A stretch of DNA of 64,000 bases from positions 8,415,560 to 8,479,559 of the forward strand of contig CM029134.1 in NCBI GenBank assembly GCA_016859345.1, written 5' to 3'. Positions within the stretch are counted from its first letter, which is position 1; each line of letters opens with the position of its first letter. The notes under the pieces are model-generated. The model did not search any database and was not told the origin of the DNA. It was given only the letters and a program-made list of their open reading frames with translations. The translations under genes and the position numbers were made by a program. Positions 53,345 through 64,000 of the stretch are shown here, in pieces. The DNA comes from Istiophorus platypterus (lineage: Eukaryota > Chordata > Actinopteri > Istiophoriformes > Istiophoridae).

Positions 53345-54090
53345 GCCCACCTGGCCGGCCTGCTTACCTCCTTATGAGGAGTATTTTATTTCCTCCACAA
53401 GAGACTCTGGGTCAGCACGTTACGTTTCACTGCCATGGGCTTTAAACTGCCATTATTTTGGCACATTTTATGATGGGTATACATACGTACCCACTTTTTT
53501 ATGTTGTACAGTGTGGTGTCTTTATCTATGTATTGTACTGTTCCTAGAGGCGTCTGTGTTTTTATCGTCATTTCTTTTCTGAAACGTTTTAAAATTGACA
53601 CTGCTGTTTTGGATTCCTATATCTGATGGTGTTGACACCAAAGTACTACTATTAGATCGTTTCACGTTGATTATATTCTCTAATAGTTTAAGATGATGTG
53701 TTTTATGGATGGGATTGAAAGCATGCTTCTTCTTTTTTTTTTTTTTTTTGTTCCACCAAGCTGTACTACAAATTTCTAATAAATATTATGAAAGACTTTG
53801 TGGTCATATGATGAATAATATATTATGTGATTTATTATTTATTATGGGATATTTTTGCGTTAATTATACTGACATGTTTTTAATCTATCAATGAGGGTAA
53901 ACTAAAAAGGAAGTTAGAAGAAAAAACTGACTTGCGGAATTTTAGCCAGGTGTATCCAATAAACTAAGAACTAAATAAATAAATTTAAACGATAAAGCTG
54001 ATATGTATGAGTAACCTACATATGTAGAATAAACTCCTTCAGCTTTTCAGTATCTCAGGTTCAGAAAGCTGTTCGACGGCCTGCGGTAGC
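53345..54090 (+). other. aurkb 3' UTR and flank
   Basis: Noncoding sequence with AATAAA at 53778-53783, the likely aurkb poly(A) signal, giving a 3' UTR of about 450 nt. AT-rich flank follows, with nothing recognised up to the tRNA. Confidence 0.5.
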
Positions 54091-54092
54091 GT

Positions 54093-54174
54093 GGTAGCGT
54101 GGCCGAGCGGTCTAAGGCGCTGGATTAAGGCTCCAGTCTCTTCGGGGGCGTGGGTTCGAATCCCACCGCTGCCA
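54093..54174 (+). tRNA. tRNA-Leu (AAG)
   Basis: An 82-nt cloverleaf. The acceptor stem GGTAGCG pairs with CGCTGCC, then discriminator A. The A box is TGGCCGAGCGG (54100-54110). The anticodon stem CTGGA/TCCAG has loop TTAAGGC with anticodon AAG at 54127-54129. A class II long variable arm follows (TCTCTTCGGGGGCG), then the B box GGTTCGAAT (54153-54161). A Pol III stop TTTT follows at 54179. There is no intron. Just upstream the first bases GGTAGCGT are repeated. Confidence 0.97.
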
Positions 54175-54759
54175 TTACTTTTACGGTTGTTTTGTATTTG
54201 ACTAAATCAGAGATTGTCACTGAAATTTTATGTTGATGGTGAGAATGCGCGGCCGTTATCTAACGAGCAACCCAAACATGTTATAACCGAGGCCACAGGT
54301 TAGTTAGAAATGTGGTACGATAAGTTAAACTGTTCTATAATAGTAATAATTTTGACTCATACTAATTCGGTCTGGAACCCAATTAGTGCTTTATATGTTT
54401 AGCTAATAAACCATATTATAATTGAAAAACGGGATTGCTCAGAATAACTAGGCGTCGTGTTTAAAGCAAATACAGACGTGTCTTGTTGCATTAAAGCTCT
54501 GCGGGTCGCTAAACGACCATAACGTTACACTGAGTTTTATGATAGTTTTCATTTCCTTTTAAAATTTATTCATTGATCGTTTGCTTTGCAAAAATCCAGA
54601 AAATTGTGAAATATGCCAAACACAATGAAAATATTTAAAATAAAAGAGGCAAATCAGCTAATCCTCACATCTATCAAAAATGACCACAACGACTATCAAG
54701 AGATTTTTCCATTACTTTTCTGTCAATCTGCTAATCATTTCAATTGCGTTTACTTTTAC

Positions 54760-55215
54760 GTGGGTTACTTTTTAAAAAGTAAATGTAGTGCAGTAAAAAG
54801 TGCAATACTTCCCTCAGAAATGTAGTAGAGTAAATGTCCTGTTAATTAAAAGTACTTGCAGTACCACAAGTACTCATCGGAAAAAATCCATCACCACTAT
54901 ACTTCTATATATTTGACTTGCGTTAATTTGTGCAGCATTGTACAGATGTTTTTGACAACGTCGCAAAACGACCATAACGTTACTTATTTTGACAACGTTT
55001 TGTTAATCTACGCTATGCAATGTCAATATAGTGCATCATATAAGATATTCAGGTTTTGTATGAAAAATATCAATCGCTGTCAAATACGTAGTTGAATGAA
55101 AAGTTCACCAATAACCTCCAAGCTCTATAGAGCCGAGTAGAACAGATTTATAAGGTTGAGTGAAAAGAAAATACTCAGATACATCAGATTCGTACTTGGT
55201 TGCATCCCACCAATG
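54760..55215. repeat. possible degenerate teleost interspersed repeats
   Basis: Stretches rich in AAGTAAATG, GTGCAGTAAAA, AAAAGTACTTGCAGTA and ATACTCAGATACATCAGAT resemble the same common teleost short element as at 33.5 kb, here scattered and diverged. No coding potential. An 18-bp identical sequence (AAACGACCATAACGTTAC) also occurs at 54511-54528 and 54966-54983. Confidence 0.35.
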
Positions 55216-55299
55216 TAGAGATATTTCACACTGACAATCGACGGTATATGGTTGATATAATATATATATATATTCAATCTATGACCCCTCTTGTTAACT

Positions 55300-55506
55300 G
55301 ACGCTTTATTTTGGTAGGCGAAGCCATCGCTTTAATAGCTTCCGGGTCAACCGACGTTTCCCTCTTTCCACTTCCGTGTCAACGCCGCTTCGAACTTCAC
55401 GAACCACAACAGAAAGCCTTCGCCTCCAGGTCCGACGTTAACCCCATGTGTTATCGGCGTTAATATCGCTTTTAATTACCGAAACCGAGGCTCACCGCGT
55501 CGAGAC
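55300..55506 (+). promoter_or_regulatory. bod1l1 promoter region
   Basis: CpG-richer sequence just before the start codon, with two ETS-type motifs, CTTCCGGG at 55339-55346 and CTTCCGTG at 55371-55378, and no TATA box. Housekeeping-type promoter inferred from position and composition. Confidence 0.5.
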
Positions 55507-58500
55507 ATGGCCGGTTTACCACCGGGAGACCCGCAGCTGGTCTCGATGATCGTCAGTCATTTAAAAACGCAGGGGCTCTTCGACCAGTTCAGGAGGGACT
55601 GTCTGGCAGACGTCGACACGAAGGTAAATGTTGAAAACGTCCTTCTGACGTGATATAAGTGAGTGATCCGAGTAACGTTGATGTGCAAGAGCTTTGTCCA
55701 GGGAGCAATGAAGGCCGGTATCTGTACTGTTGCAGCAGGTTTAACTCTGGAGACTCGGGCTAGCTAAAGCCGCAGGCCGGCTGTAAACAAACCCCACGTC
55801 CCGGTGGTTCGTTGTTTTAAGGTGGGGGCTATAAAAAGGTGTTAATTTGAAAAGGAAAAGTCAGCGTGAGCTGTGGTTTTCTCTACCTTCGAGGCGGCCG
55901 CTGATTTTCATTCATTTTCATTCAAATTCCACTTAGAGACTTGGAAAGGTGGGACAGGTGATGTCAGTCCACCACATTCAACATTTAACGTCCATTTTAA
56001 GGGTCAAAATTAATTGTGTTGTTGGTTTGTGTCTTCTGAATCGAAAAGTCTCAAAGCGTTAACCTTCAACCTTAAACCTTCGACCCACACAGTATGGGCT
56101 TGTACTTTTGATGGAAGTGACAATATATATAGAAATGACCATAAAACATTTCTTGGTTGTTGTATATTTTTCTTCTAGTCAATAAATGCATTGAAAATAC
56201 CAAAAATTTGTTAGTCTGTCCCCAATGGTTCTTTACAGAAGACATAAATGTCCTAAAATGTTTCACTGATATCAGCTTTAGGTATCAGCTTTACTGTAGT
56301 TTTCAGCAAACATTATTCAAGTTGTAATTTATATTGCCTTTTTATTTGCATTTATAAGTGCCTTCATATTTTATGTTTCCTATCAATACACTTTTACGGC
56401 AGCAGGATGACGTATGTGGGATTGAAACAAAATAAAGTGCAGACTTATTTAGGTTTGAGGTCAGTTAGACTCCAGACAGGTGTAACTCCATGTTAAACCT
56501 CTTTTATACACAAACTGCTATAAAGCCCCAGTAACAGAATTCAAGGCAAATTATTGGCAACCGGATGTTTTTAACAACCGATGTCATCAAAAAAGTAATT
56601 TTGACACAAATAAAAGACGAACGTGAATGTTGGAAAAGGACAAAATGAGTTTTGTTGGTTATTGCATTTAGAAGATGCTGAACCTCAGCTGCCTTACCCT
56701 ACAGGAAAATAGTGATCAAGTGATAAGTTGCTTATCTAAAGCTACTTTTAACAGGTGATTATTTTAATCCCACAATTAAATGAATTTATTAACAAAAACA
56801 CTCCTTAGTACCAAAGCAATTAATCAAATAATTGATTCATTTAGTGTTTTTTTTTATCAGCTAATCAGTTATGGCATTTAATGATATCCAACAGCTGTTG
56901 GTAAAACCCTCTCAAGTGTGATAATTTTCTTGCTTTTTCTCTTGCAGCCGGCTTACTTGAACCTGAAACAGCGAGTGGACAACTTTGTCTCTAATCACCT
57001 CTCTAATCACACATGGAGCCCCCATTTGAACAAGAACCAGCTAAGAAACAACATCAGACAGCTTGTGCTACAGTAAGTGGAGAAATATCTTTTTTACATC
57101 TTTTGTTTGTCAATGTTTTATAACTAGTTTTATGTACAAGTTACCCAGAGTGAAATCAATCTGTACCTCTCAGATCTGGGATGCTGGAGCAGGGAGTGGA
57201 CAGGATTGTGGCGCAAGTGGTGGATCCCAAGATCAACCACATCTTCAGGCCACAGGTGGAGAGGGTGGTCCGTGAATTTCTGTCACCGGGCAGCTGCTCC
57301 GAGGAGCCACTTGCCCCACTGCCTTTACCAGAGACCAAACCAGAGAGCAGCATTCCTGAGTCGGGTACACAACATTTCATGTCTTTATTAGCCATACAAG
57401 TTATGTTTTATTGTTCACTTTTTGTCACTCAGATTGTGACTACTGAAGAAGAATAATTCTTGTCATTACACGTTAATATGTTCACAGCCTCGTCATCTGC
57501 TCCCACTACCACTGCAGCCAGCGACGCAATGTCCATCCTGGACACAATAACTTCCCTCAATCAGGAGGCTAGTGTCCGGGCAAGCTCAGGCACTGAGAAA
57601 GGACGTAAAGGCCAAGGTTACGATGACCCCATGGAGCTGGTGGAGGAGAGCGAGCAGGATATGAGTGTTTTCGAGGAAGGAGACAGCCACCATGAAGGGA
57701 GGACCCTGGAAGAGGCACAGGAAACCAAGGTGGTATCAGAGATCCAGGTGCTAGAAGTGAAGACAGAGGACACTCAGGAACTGATGGATCTGGGAAGAGT
57801 GGGTTTAATAGAAGATGTGAAGATGGAGGATGAGGAGTCAGGAGCTCAGGAGCAGACAGAAGAGGATAAAGACAATGCCACCATCCAAACCACTGGAAAA
57901 CCTTCAGAAGAGAAGCAGGACGATGAGCTACTGAAATCCACAAGTCAGGCCAAGCAGAAAGCCAGAGAGAGGATAAAGGAGGGTGAGCTACTGCATCCTC
58001 TGTATGTGTTTTTAGTTTTAGAGATTCAGCCTGCATGTGCAAAATATTCTTTATAGAAATACATTTGCATTGAATCATCAGCAGTTTAAGTCAATCATAA
58101 AGAAAAATTTCCCTAATTTTAGCTGCTTCTAGCTTCTATCTTAAATGTGAGGATTTGCCCCTTTTCTTTGTTTAATACCATTATGAACTGAATAACTTTG
58201 GGTACATATATGGTCTTGGCTTTTTCCTTTATCATGGTTTATCTTGTTTTTAAAAACATCAAAGAGAATATTTTAAACACAAAATGCGCATGTTTGGTTA
58301 GCACACTGCTGACTCTCATTATTCTTTCTTTTTTAAAAGTAAATTTTCAATAGAGAAAAGAATAAATTATTTATAGACTGAAATCTCTTTGTTCCTCAGA
58401 ATACTCTTTGGAGGACTCTGACTTGGAAGGCCTAAGCGACATCACAGTGAGCTCTGTCCACACCAGCGACCTGTCATCGTTTGAGGAGGAAAGCGAAGAT

Positions 58501-61500
58501 GAGGAGCTGCTGTCTGACTCTTCTGAAGAAGGGGAGCTTCCACCTGATGGTCTCAACCTTTTACTCCTGTCTGAATTTTCAAACAAATTTTGAAAAGTAA
58601 CTGTATCATAAAGTTTTAAAACCCAGCTGTTGAAACTATGTGAGACTGTATTTCTGTGTGTGGCTGTTTTTCACCACATCAAGGTGAGAGTGCAGAAAAG
58701 AAACCTGCCAGTGGGGATGCAGGAGAGGAAGAGCGTAAGCCTCGCCGCAAGGCCTACGTTCACAAGCCCTTCCTCTACTCCCGTTACTATAGCGACTCGG
58801 ATGATGAAATCACTGTGGAGGAACGTCGGAGATCTGCGGTAAGTGTTTAATGTGTACACATAAGGTACAGCATCAGAAACCTCTCTGTAGCTAAATCAAA
58901 TGCTTCACTTGGTAAATTAATTGATCGTGAACTTGAAAATACAGATTTTTATGGTCCTTCATGTGTCTCTATCCTCAACTGTGATCTCATAGGCAAAGGA
59001 CAAAGAGGAAAGGCTGCTCAAGAGACAGCAGAACAGAGAACGTATGGAAGAAAAGCGCAAACAGAAAGCAGCGCAGGCTGAAGAACAAGGTATTTCTGTC
59101 TCTCATGTGTTTGCTATCTACTCTTTCCATGTTCATGCTCCTCCCCACTGCTTATTAAATAATACTGGGGACATGTTACATGACATTTTGGCTGAGAACA
59201 GCAACGAAAAATGTTGCTGTAAGATTAGTGTAGCTTAGGTTTAGTGCGGTAGCAAAAAACACGTTCTACTGAGTGGCTTAAATTTCTTAACTTCCAATTT
59301 TAGTCTCTCTCCATGGTCTGTTTGGGGCCATTCAGTTATAGTGATCAAATTTTGATTTGCTGCAACATTTTCTATGTTGGAGCTGTAAATACTTCAAATA
59401 TGAATGGACACTGGTGCCAATGAGGGCATGTGCAAGGGAAGGAAAAGGATTGTCAGCAATTTCTTCCAGCTATGGTATCATTTCATGTTGTAATCCTGTA
59501 TGAATGGTGCTTCTTATGTAATTTTGTCTAAATATTCTCTTTAGATGTGCTCCCACTTTGTTATAGAATGCAGTGTGGGATGCTCAGTTTATGTAGTCAT
59601 GCTTTCAGTTCCCACTCTCCCCATCTTAAATATTAAACATGTCTTCAGAATAGCTGTGTCCTTTTCACTGTCACATCATTTACCAGGCTTGATTGCCTGT
59701 ACAGATCCCAAAAAACAAAAGAGCGGAGACTCAGCTGGGCTTGAGCGCCCCAGAGCCAAAGAGGCCCGCAAGGAAAGGAAAGTTCTGGAGAAAAAAATGG
59801 CTCTCAACAGGAAGAGGAAACTAGACTCACGGTATGTCATCAAAAGCTCAGACACAAATTCATATAGCTGCTGCTCAACACAGTCAAATGTTTAGATATT
59901 TTTGCAATGTACACTCTGTTAATGCAATCATGAACTTCACCCCATTCAGGAAAGAGGGAGATATTAACATTAAGAAGAAAGGAGACACAGGAGGAGAGGG
60001 ATCCAAAAAAGTGGTATGTGAAAGCTGCCAGGAATAAAGCAGATTTCACCATAGGTAACAGATTTGTTTTTTGATTGGTGAGGTGTAACAAGTAATGCTG
60101 TGTTTTATTGTTTAAAATTAGGAAGTGAAATGTGCCACCTCAAAGACTCCACAACCAAAATTGATAAGAAATCTGTCAGAATCAGCATCATCTGATGAGA
60201 GGCACAGAAGGATGAGTGGTAGCATCTCAGAAGATTCCAGTGAAACCAAAAAGCTGTCTGACAAAGGCCGGACACACTCCTTCATCCTGGAGTTGGAGCA
60301 AGGTTCCCAAGAGGCTCTTAAACAACGTTCAGTTGGAAAATTTGACCGTCTGTCCCGTAAAGAATTTCACCCCAAAGAACGCAAAGAGAAAGAGCGCAGC
60401 CTGTCAGATGAACGCGTCAAACTCAAACAAAAGCAGGAGAAGAAATCTGAACATCAGGCAGATGAATCTCAGCAGAAGGACGGTGTCAAAGTGTCATCTG
60501 AAGAGAAAGGTGAGAAGAAGCCGAAGATTAAAAGTGAGAAGAAAATTATAGTAAACACGAGAGAAGGAAAGGCATCTGTGTCTGAAGGTGTTGCTGACGA
60601 AGGTCCTAAAGATGCAAAGAAGGTGAAAGCTCCATCCGTGGAGGCTGTGAAAGCTGAGAAGGACAAGGAGAAACAGAAGGACAAAATTAGGGAAAAGGAC
60701 AAAGATAAAGATAAGAGCAAAGAAAAGGAAAAGGCAAAAGGAGAGAAAACGTTAGCTAAAAGTGATTTCAAGCAGCTGCTCCGCCCTGACTCTGCTGGTT
60801 CCTCTGAGGATCGGTCTGACATGGAGCCTGGGCCAGACAGCATCAAGAAGAAAGATAAACACTCCAAGGAAGTCCTTAAAAGGTCAAAGAGCCACACTGA
60901 GGACAGGCAAGGAGAGAAACCCAAACCTACAACAGATAGTAAAGACACTGAGAAGGAGAAGACTAAACCGGATCAAGACAGCCAGAAATCAAACAAGTCC
61001 AGCTCTGAAACAGACAAAGATCCAAAAAGAGTCAAGACAACAGAAAAAGCAAGAATCATGGAAAAATCTAAATCAAAACCCAAAGAGGAAACAAAGACTC
61101 CACTGTTATCAAAGACTGATAAGAAAGTTCAGAGTTCAGAAGTCAAAAGTGCAGGGGCTGCATCTGTCAGCAAGCCAGAGGCAACAAAGGAAAGGAAAAA
61201 GGAGGGAAATTTAAAGGAACAGCGGAAAGTCTCTGAAGAACCTTCACTTGAGAGGTCAGAAATTAAGATTGCAAAGAAAAAACTAGAGAAGAAGGATAAG
61301 GTCCCCGAAAAGAAAGACGAAAGCCAAGAAGAGAGGAAAGCACCAAGGGAAGACAAATTTGAAAAGTCTGATAAATCTTCAAAGTCTTCTGTTTCCTCGG
61401 TGAGTCTTGAGACAGAGGAGCAATCTAAGAAACAATCTCTTCTCCAAGACACAAGCACAGACTCTGAGCCCATCACCACCACTGTCACGACCTCGTTCTC

Positions 61501-63917
61501 AGACGACACCTGCGATGCCTTAAGTGACATCACCCCCGAGCCACCCGAGGGCGAAACGGAGTCACGACTCGGTGAGATGCCTGCTGTGCCGGCTGAGGCC
61601 GACGCTCTGCTGACACTTATGGATGTCTGCACCTCAGCGGAGGCGAGACTCCCACCTGAGAGCATTGGAGAGGATGCGACGGCTGAGATGGTGCTTCAGG
61701 ATGCTGATATGAAAATGAAAGAGGCGGCTCTGACTCTGCTCTCTATGGATCCTGACAGTGCAGTGTCCTCAAGCTTAATTGGTCAGGATACAAGGGAAGA
61801 GCCAGAGGGGAATCCGCCCGCCCCACAAACTATGGAGACAGCTGCAGCCGAAGAGGAAGAGCAGCATCCTCCTACCGATGTGCAAACAGCAGCCGAAACT
61901 GACTTCACAGCCACTGAGCCGATCCCAGAACCACCTCAACAAAGTGCTGAGCATGTTGATGAAAAACCAAACACTGAAGGTACATGGACAAAAAGGCCAA
62001 AATTTTATAATTAGTCCTCTGTGCATGTCAGAATGTTACCACAATTAAAACGCTACCTATGTACCTTCTTATAGATGAGCCTGAAAACCCAGAGGGAGAA
62101 ATGGAAACTTCACAGGTTGAAACTTCTGAGATGCTTTCATCACAGGTAAGAAAAAAAAAGAATTGCATTACTAAAATTAAAATTCCTCAAACTTATGAAA
62201 ATAAGTAAACTTACTGCTGATGAGAAACTGGCACGTTTCGTCTTCTACATAGGAGGATAACAGTGCCTCAAACGAACGTCCGGCTTCTTTGAATGAGGAT
62301 GAAGCCAACCAGGCAGAAATTACACCTGAAACACAGCCAGATGAGAAAATGGCATCACCAGCAGCTGACAAAGAAGGTAAACTTTCTATTTTAGCTTGAA
62401 TTCTAACCATTTTATTCTTGTGTCATTGGTGTTGAATTTGATCTTTCAAGTTAATGGTTTGAAGAAAGTCATTTGTATTGACCAGCTATTTTTTGTGTTT
62501 TAACCTCATGGTGCTCAGTTGCTTCTCTTCTTTCTGTAATATTTCAGCTCCCGATGCCGTCGTGTCTGAAACAGAAGAGGTCAGAGGAAGCACAGAGGAA
62601 CACACAGAGGCTGTTGTTTCTGAAACCCCTGAACAAGCCTCTGAAATATCCAGTAAACAAGGTGAGTGCTTTCAAACCCGTGACTTGTTGAAAAGAATAG
62701 GATAGTTTTCTCTGGCTAACTATTCATTTAACACGCTCTCTTTGCTTAAGATCAAAGTGAGCCAGATGTTGCAGAGACAAAGACAAGCTCCAAGGTGAGG
62801 TACCATTCATGATGTGCAAATTGTTTACATTTTAATTAACAAATTAATTAATTAATTTTAATTAATTTTCAAATGAGACTAAGATTTAAAGTCTTCTCCC
62901 TTAAACAATAGGCAGAGGACATGGTTGCTGAGGAGAACCAGGCCAAGATGGACATGGATAACAGTAATCCTTTCTCTTTACAAATATTCACTGGATTGAA
63001 TCTAGTGAATATTTTCAGTGAATTCATAAAAAACTGCAAATTAGGCAATATTCTTACCCTACTTCTTTTAACCATTAGGTGAACCTGAGAGTAAGGCACA
63101 GGAGGACGAAAATACAGCAGCAGAGAAGAGCGATCCGCAAACTGTAAGTGTTAAACCATTATTAACGCTCACTCACACGTCACTCATCTGATTATTTTAT
63201 CAAGTCTGACTCACCTGGTTATGTACTTATTATGTGGTGTTTTCCTTCATTGATCTGTGGATCTTATGAATTTTGTTTAGATGGAAACCGATGCTCCAGA
63301 GAAGATGGAGGAGGTCGGAGACAATGAGCCTGAGTGTCCGTCCAAACTAGTCAAACAAATCAGTGAGTCGTGTGAATTAAAAAAAAAAATCCATATATCT
63401 ACTGATTTTATTCAGCTGTTTGTCCTAGAGTCTTAGGAGAGAGTCAACGTTTGTTTCATAATAATTAAAAATGAGGCATTTACAGTTAGAAAAGGGTGTC
63501 ACTGTCAGTGTATTGTATTTTGTAATTATTTGTCATAAAGAGCGTTTTGCACCCTCAGGAGGCTGAAACACCGACTGAATACTGATATTCACGTTATGTT
63601 TTCTCTTACTGCTCCACAATAAACACTGGTTCTTTTGCGGATAATCTTGGTCATCTCAGCTAATTGTTTTTTACTTTCCAGGTAATGTCTCCTGCACAGA
63701 CAGCCAGGATGATGAGAAAGCATCAGACCTTTCAGAAAAGGTAACTTTTTTTTAACAGTTTGAAATTCAGCTCTTACACATGCGATATATTTATTTGTTG
63801 ATACAGTCCCCTGTGTGCTAACACTCCTTTTTGTTTTGTAGGAAGAGAAGACCGAGGGAAGAGGAAGACGGAAACGGAAACTGTCCACTCAGAAAGTTGC
63901 AGCAGTGAAAGAATCTG
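55507..63917 (+). CDS. bod1l1: BOD1-like protein 1 (partial, 3' end outside window)
   Basis: BOD1L1 protects stalled replication forks and restrains resection by stabilising RAD51; its paralogue BOD1 regulates PP2A at kinetochores. Exons: 55507-55623, 56948-57072, 57174-57364, 57488-57982, 58400-58549, 58684-58838, 58993-59089, 59705-59831, 59950-60013, 60122-61979, 62075-62145, 62253-62376, 62548-62661, 62751-62794, 62912-62963, 63079-63143, 63281-63362, 63682-63740, 63842-63917; 1355 residues so far. The BOD1/Shg1 domain is at about 9-100 (LVSMIVSHLKTQGLFDQFRR, NKNQLRNNIRQLVLQSGMLE, VVDPKINHIFRPQVE). Further orthologous blocks are AMSILDTITSLNQEAS, LSDITVSSVHTSDLSSFEEE, AYVHKPFLYSRYYSDSDDE and RKERKVLEKKMALNRKRKLD. 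Exon 10 is a highly charged Lys/Glu/Ser low-complexity tract. The last visible exon holds a basic AT-hook-like GRGRRKRK. The first Met gives a short Pro-poor N-terminus compared with mammals. The frame is open at the right edge. Confidence 0.95.
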
Positions 63918-64000
63918 GTACAGTAGCTGAGATTCAAAGATTATAAGACTTTTTTTTTTTTTGTCCAGGTTTGTTACGCCTATATGTCATTGATATATAA

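Noticed and set aside
60469..61665. Minus-strand open frames of 159 and 178 codons, Ser/Phe/Leu rich
   Set aside because: They mirror the Lys/Glu-rich bod1l1 exon 10 in antisense; low-complexity composition explains them.

Overview
This is a gene-dense piece of a ray-finned fish (teleost) nuclear chromosome. The evidence is: seven protein-coding genes split by GT-AG introns, several of them only about 80-200 bp long; vertebrate orthologues at typical divergence; a fin-specific actinodin-type gene; a miR-19d-like hairpin in the mcm7 microRNA cluster; and degenerate copies of what look like common teleost interspersed repeats. The species cannot be named from sequence alone; compact introns suggest a percomorph-like fish. 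No prokaryotic, plasmid, CRISPR or phage feature is present.

Layout, left to right. 1-1.8 kb: no recognised gene, then the stag3 promoter. 1.8-22.2 kb (+): stag3, meiotic cohesin subunit, 31 coding exons reconstructed, 1223 aa. 22.8-23.3 kb: GC-rich, E2F-rich mcm7 promoter. 23.3-32.8 kb (+): mcm7, replicative helicase subunit, 15 exons, 727 aa; intron 13 carries four microRNA hairpins (a miR-17/106b type, miR-93, miR-19d, miR-25). 34.6-37.3 kb (+): a secreted proline-rich actinodin-like gene with a TATA-type promoter. 38.1-43.6 kb (-): cops6, COP9 signalosome subunit 6, 10 exons, 316 aa, with a GC-AG first intron. 43.96-46.3 kb (+): fbxl12, an F-box/LRR protein, head-to-head with cops6. 48.5-53.3 kb (+): aurkb, Aurora B kinase, 9 exons, 332 aa, with an NF-Y/CHR cell-cycle promoter. 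54.1 kb (+): tRNA-Leu(AAG). 55.5 kb to the right edge (+): bod1l1, 19 exons seen (1355 residues), running off the window.

All splice junctions were chosen by hand so that reading frames stay open across exons; the coding sums of the six complete genes are each divisible by three. Some boundaries (stag3 exons 3 and 20, fbxl12 exon 3) have alternatives. UTR limits are estimates.

Functionally the window is rich in cell-division genes: sister-chromatid cohesion (stag3), replication licensing (mcm7 and its E2F-feedback microRNAs), chromosome passenger kinase (aurkb), fork protection/biorientation (bod1l1), and SCF ubiquitin-ligase control (cops6 and fbxl12 share one promoter region). stag3, mcm7 and cops6 are also neighbours on human 7q22.1, so the left half is ancient synteny; fbxl12, aurkb and bod1l1 are elsewhere in human. 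I found no convincing wholly new system. The most interesting items are the four-member microRNA cluster, the shared fbxl12/cops6 promoter, the actinodin-like gene inside the mcm7-cops6 block, and the GC-AG intron of cops6.
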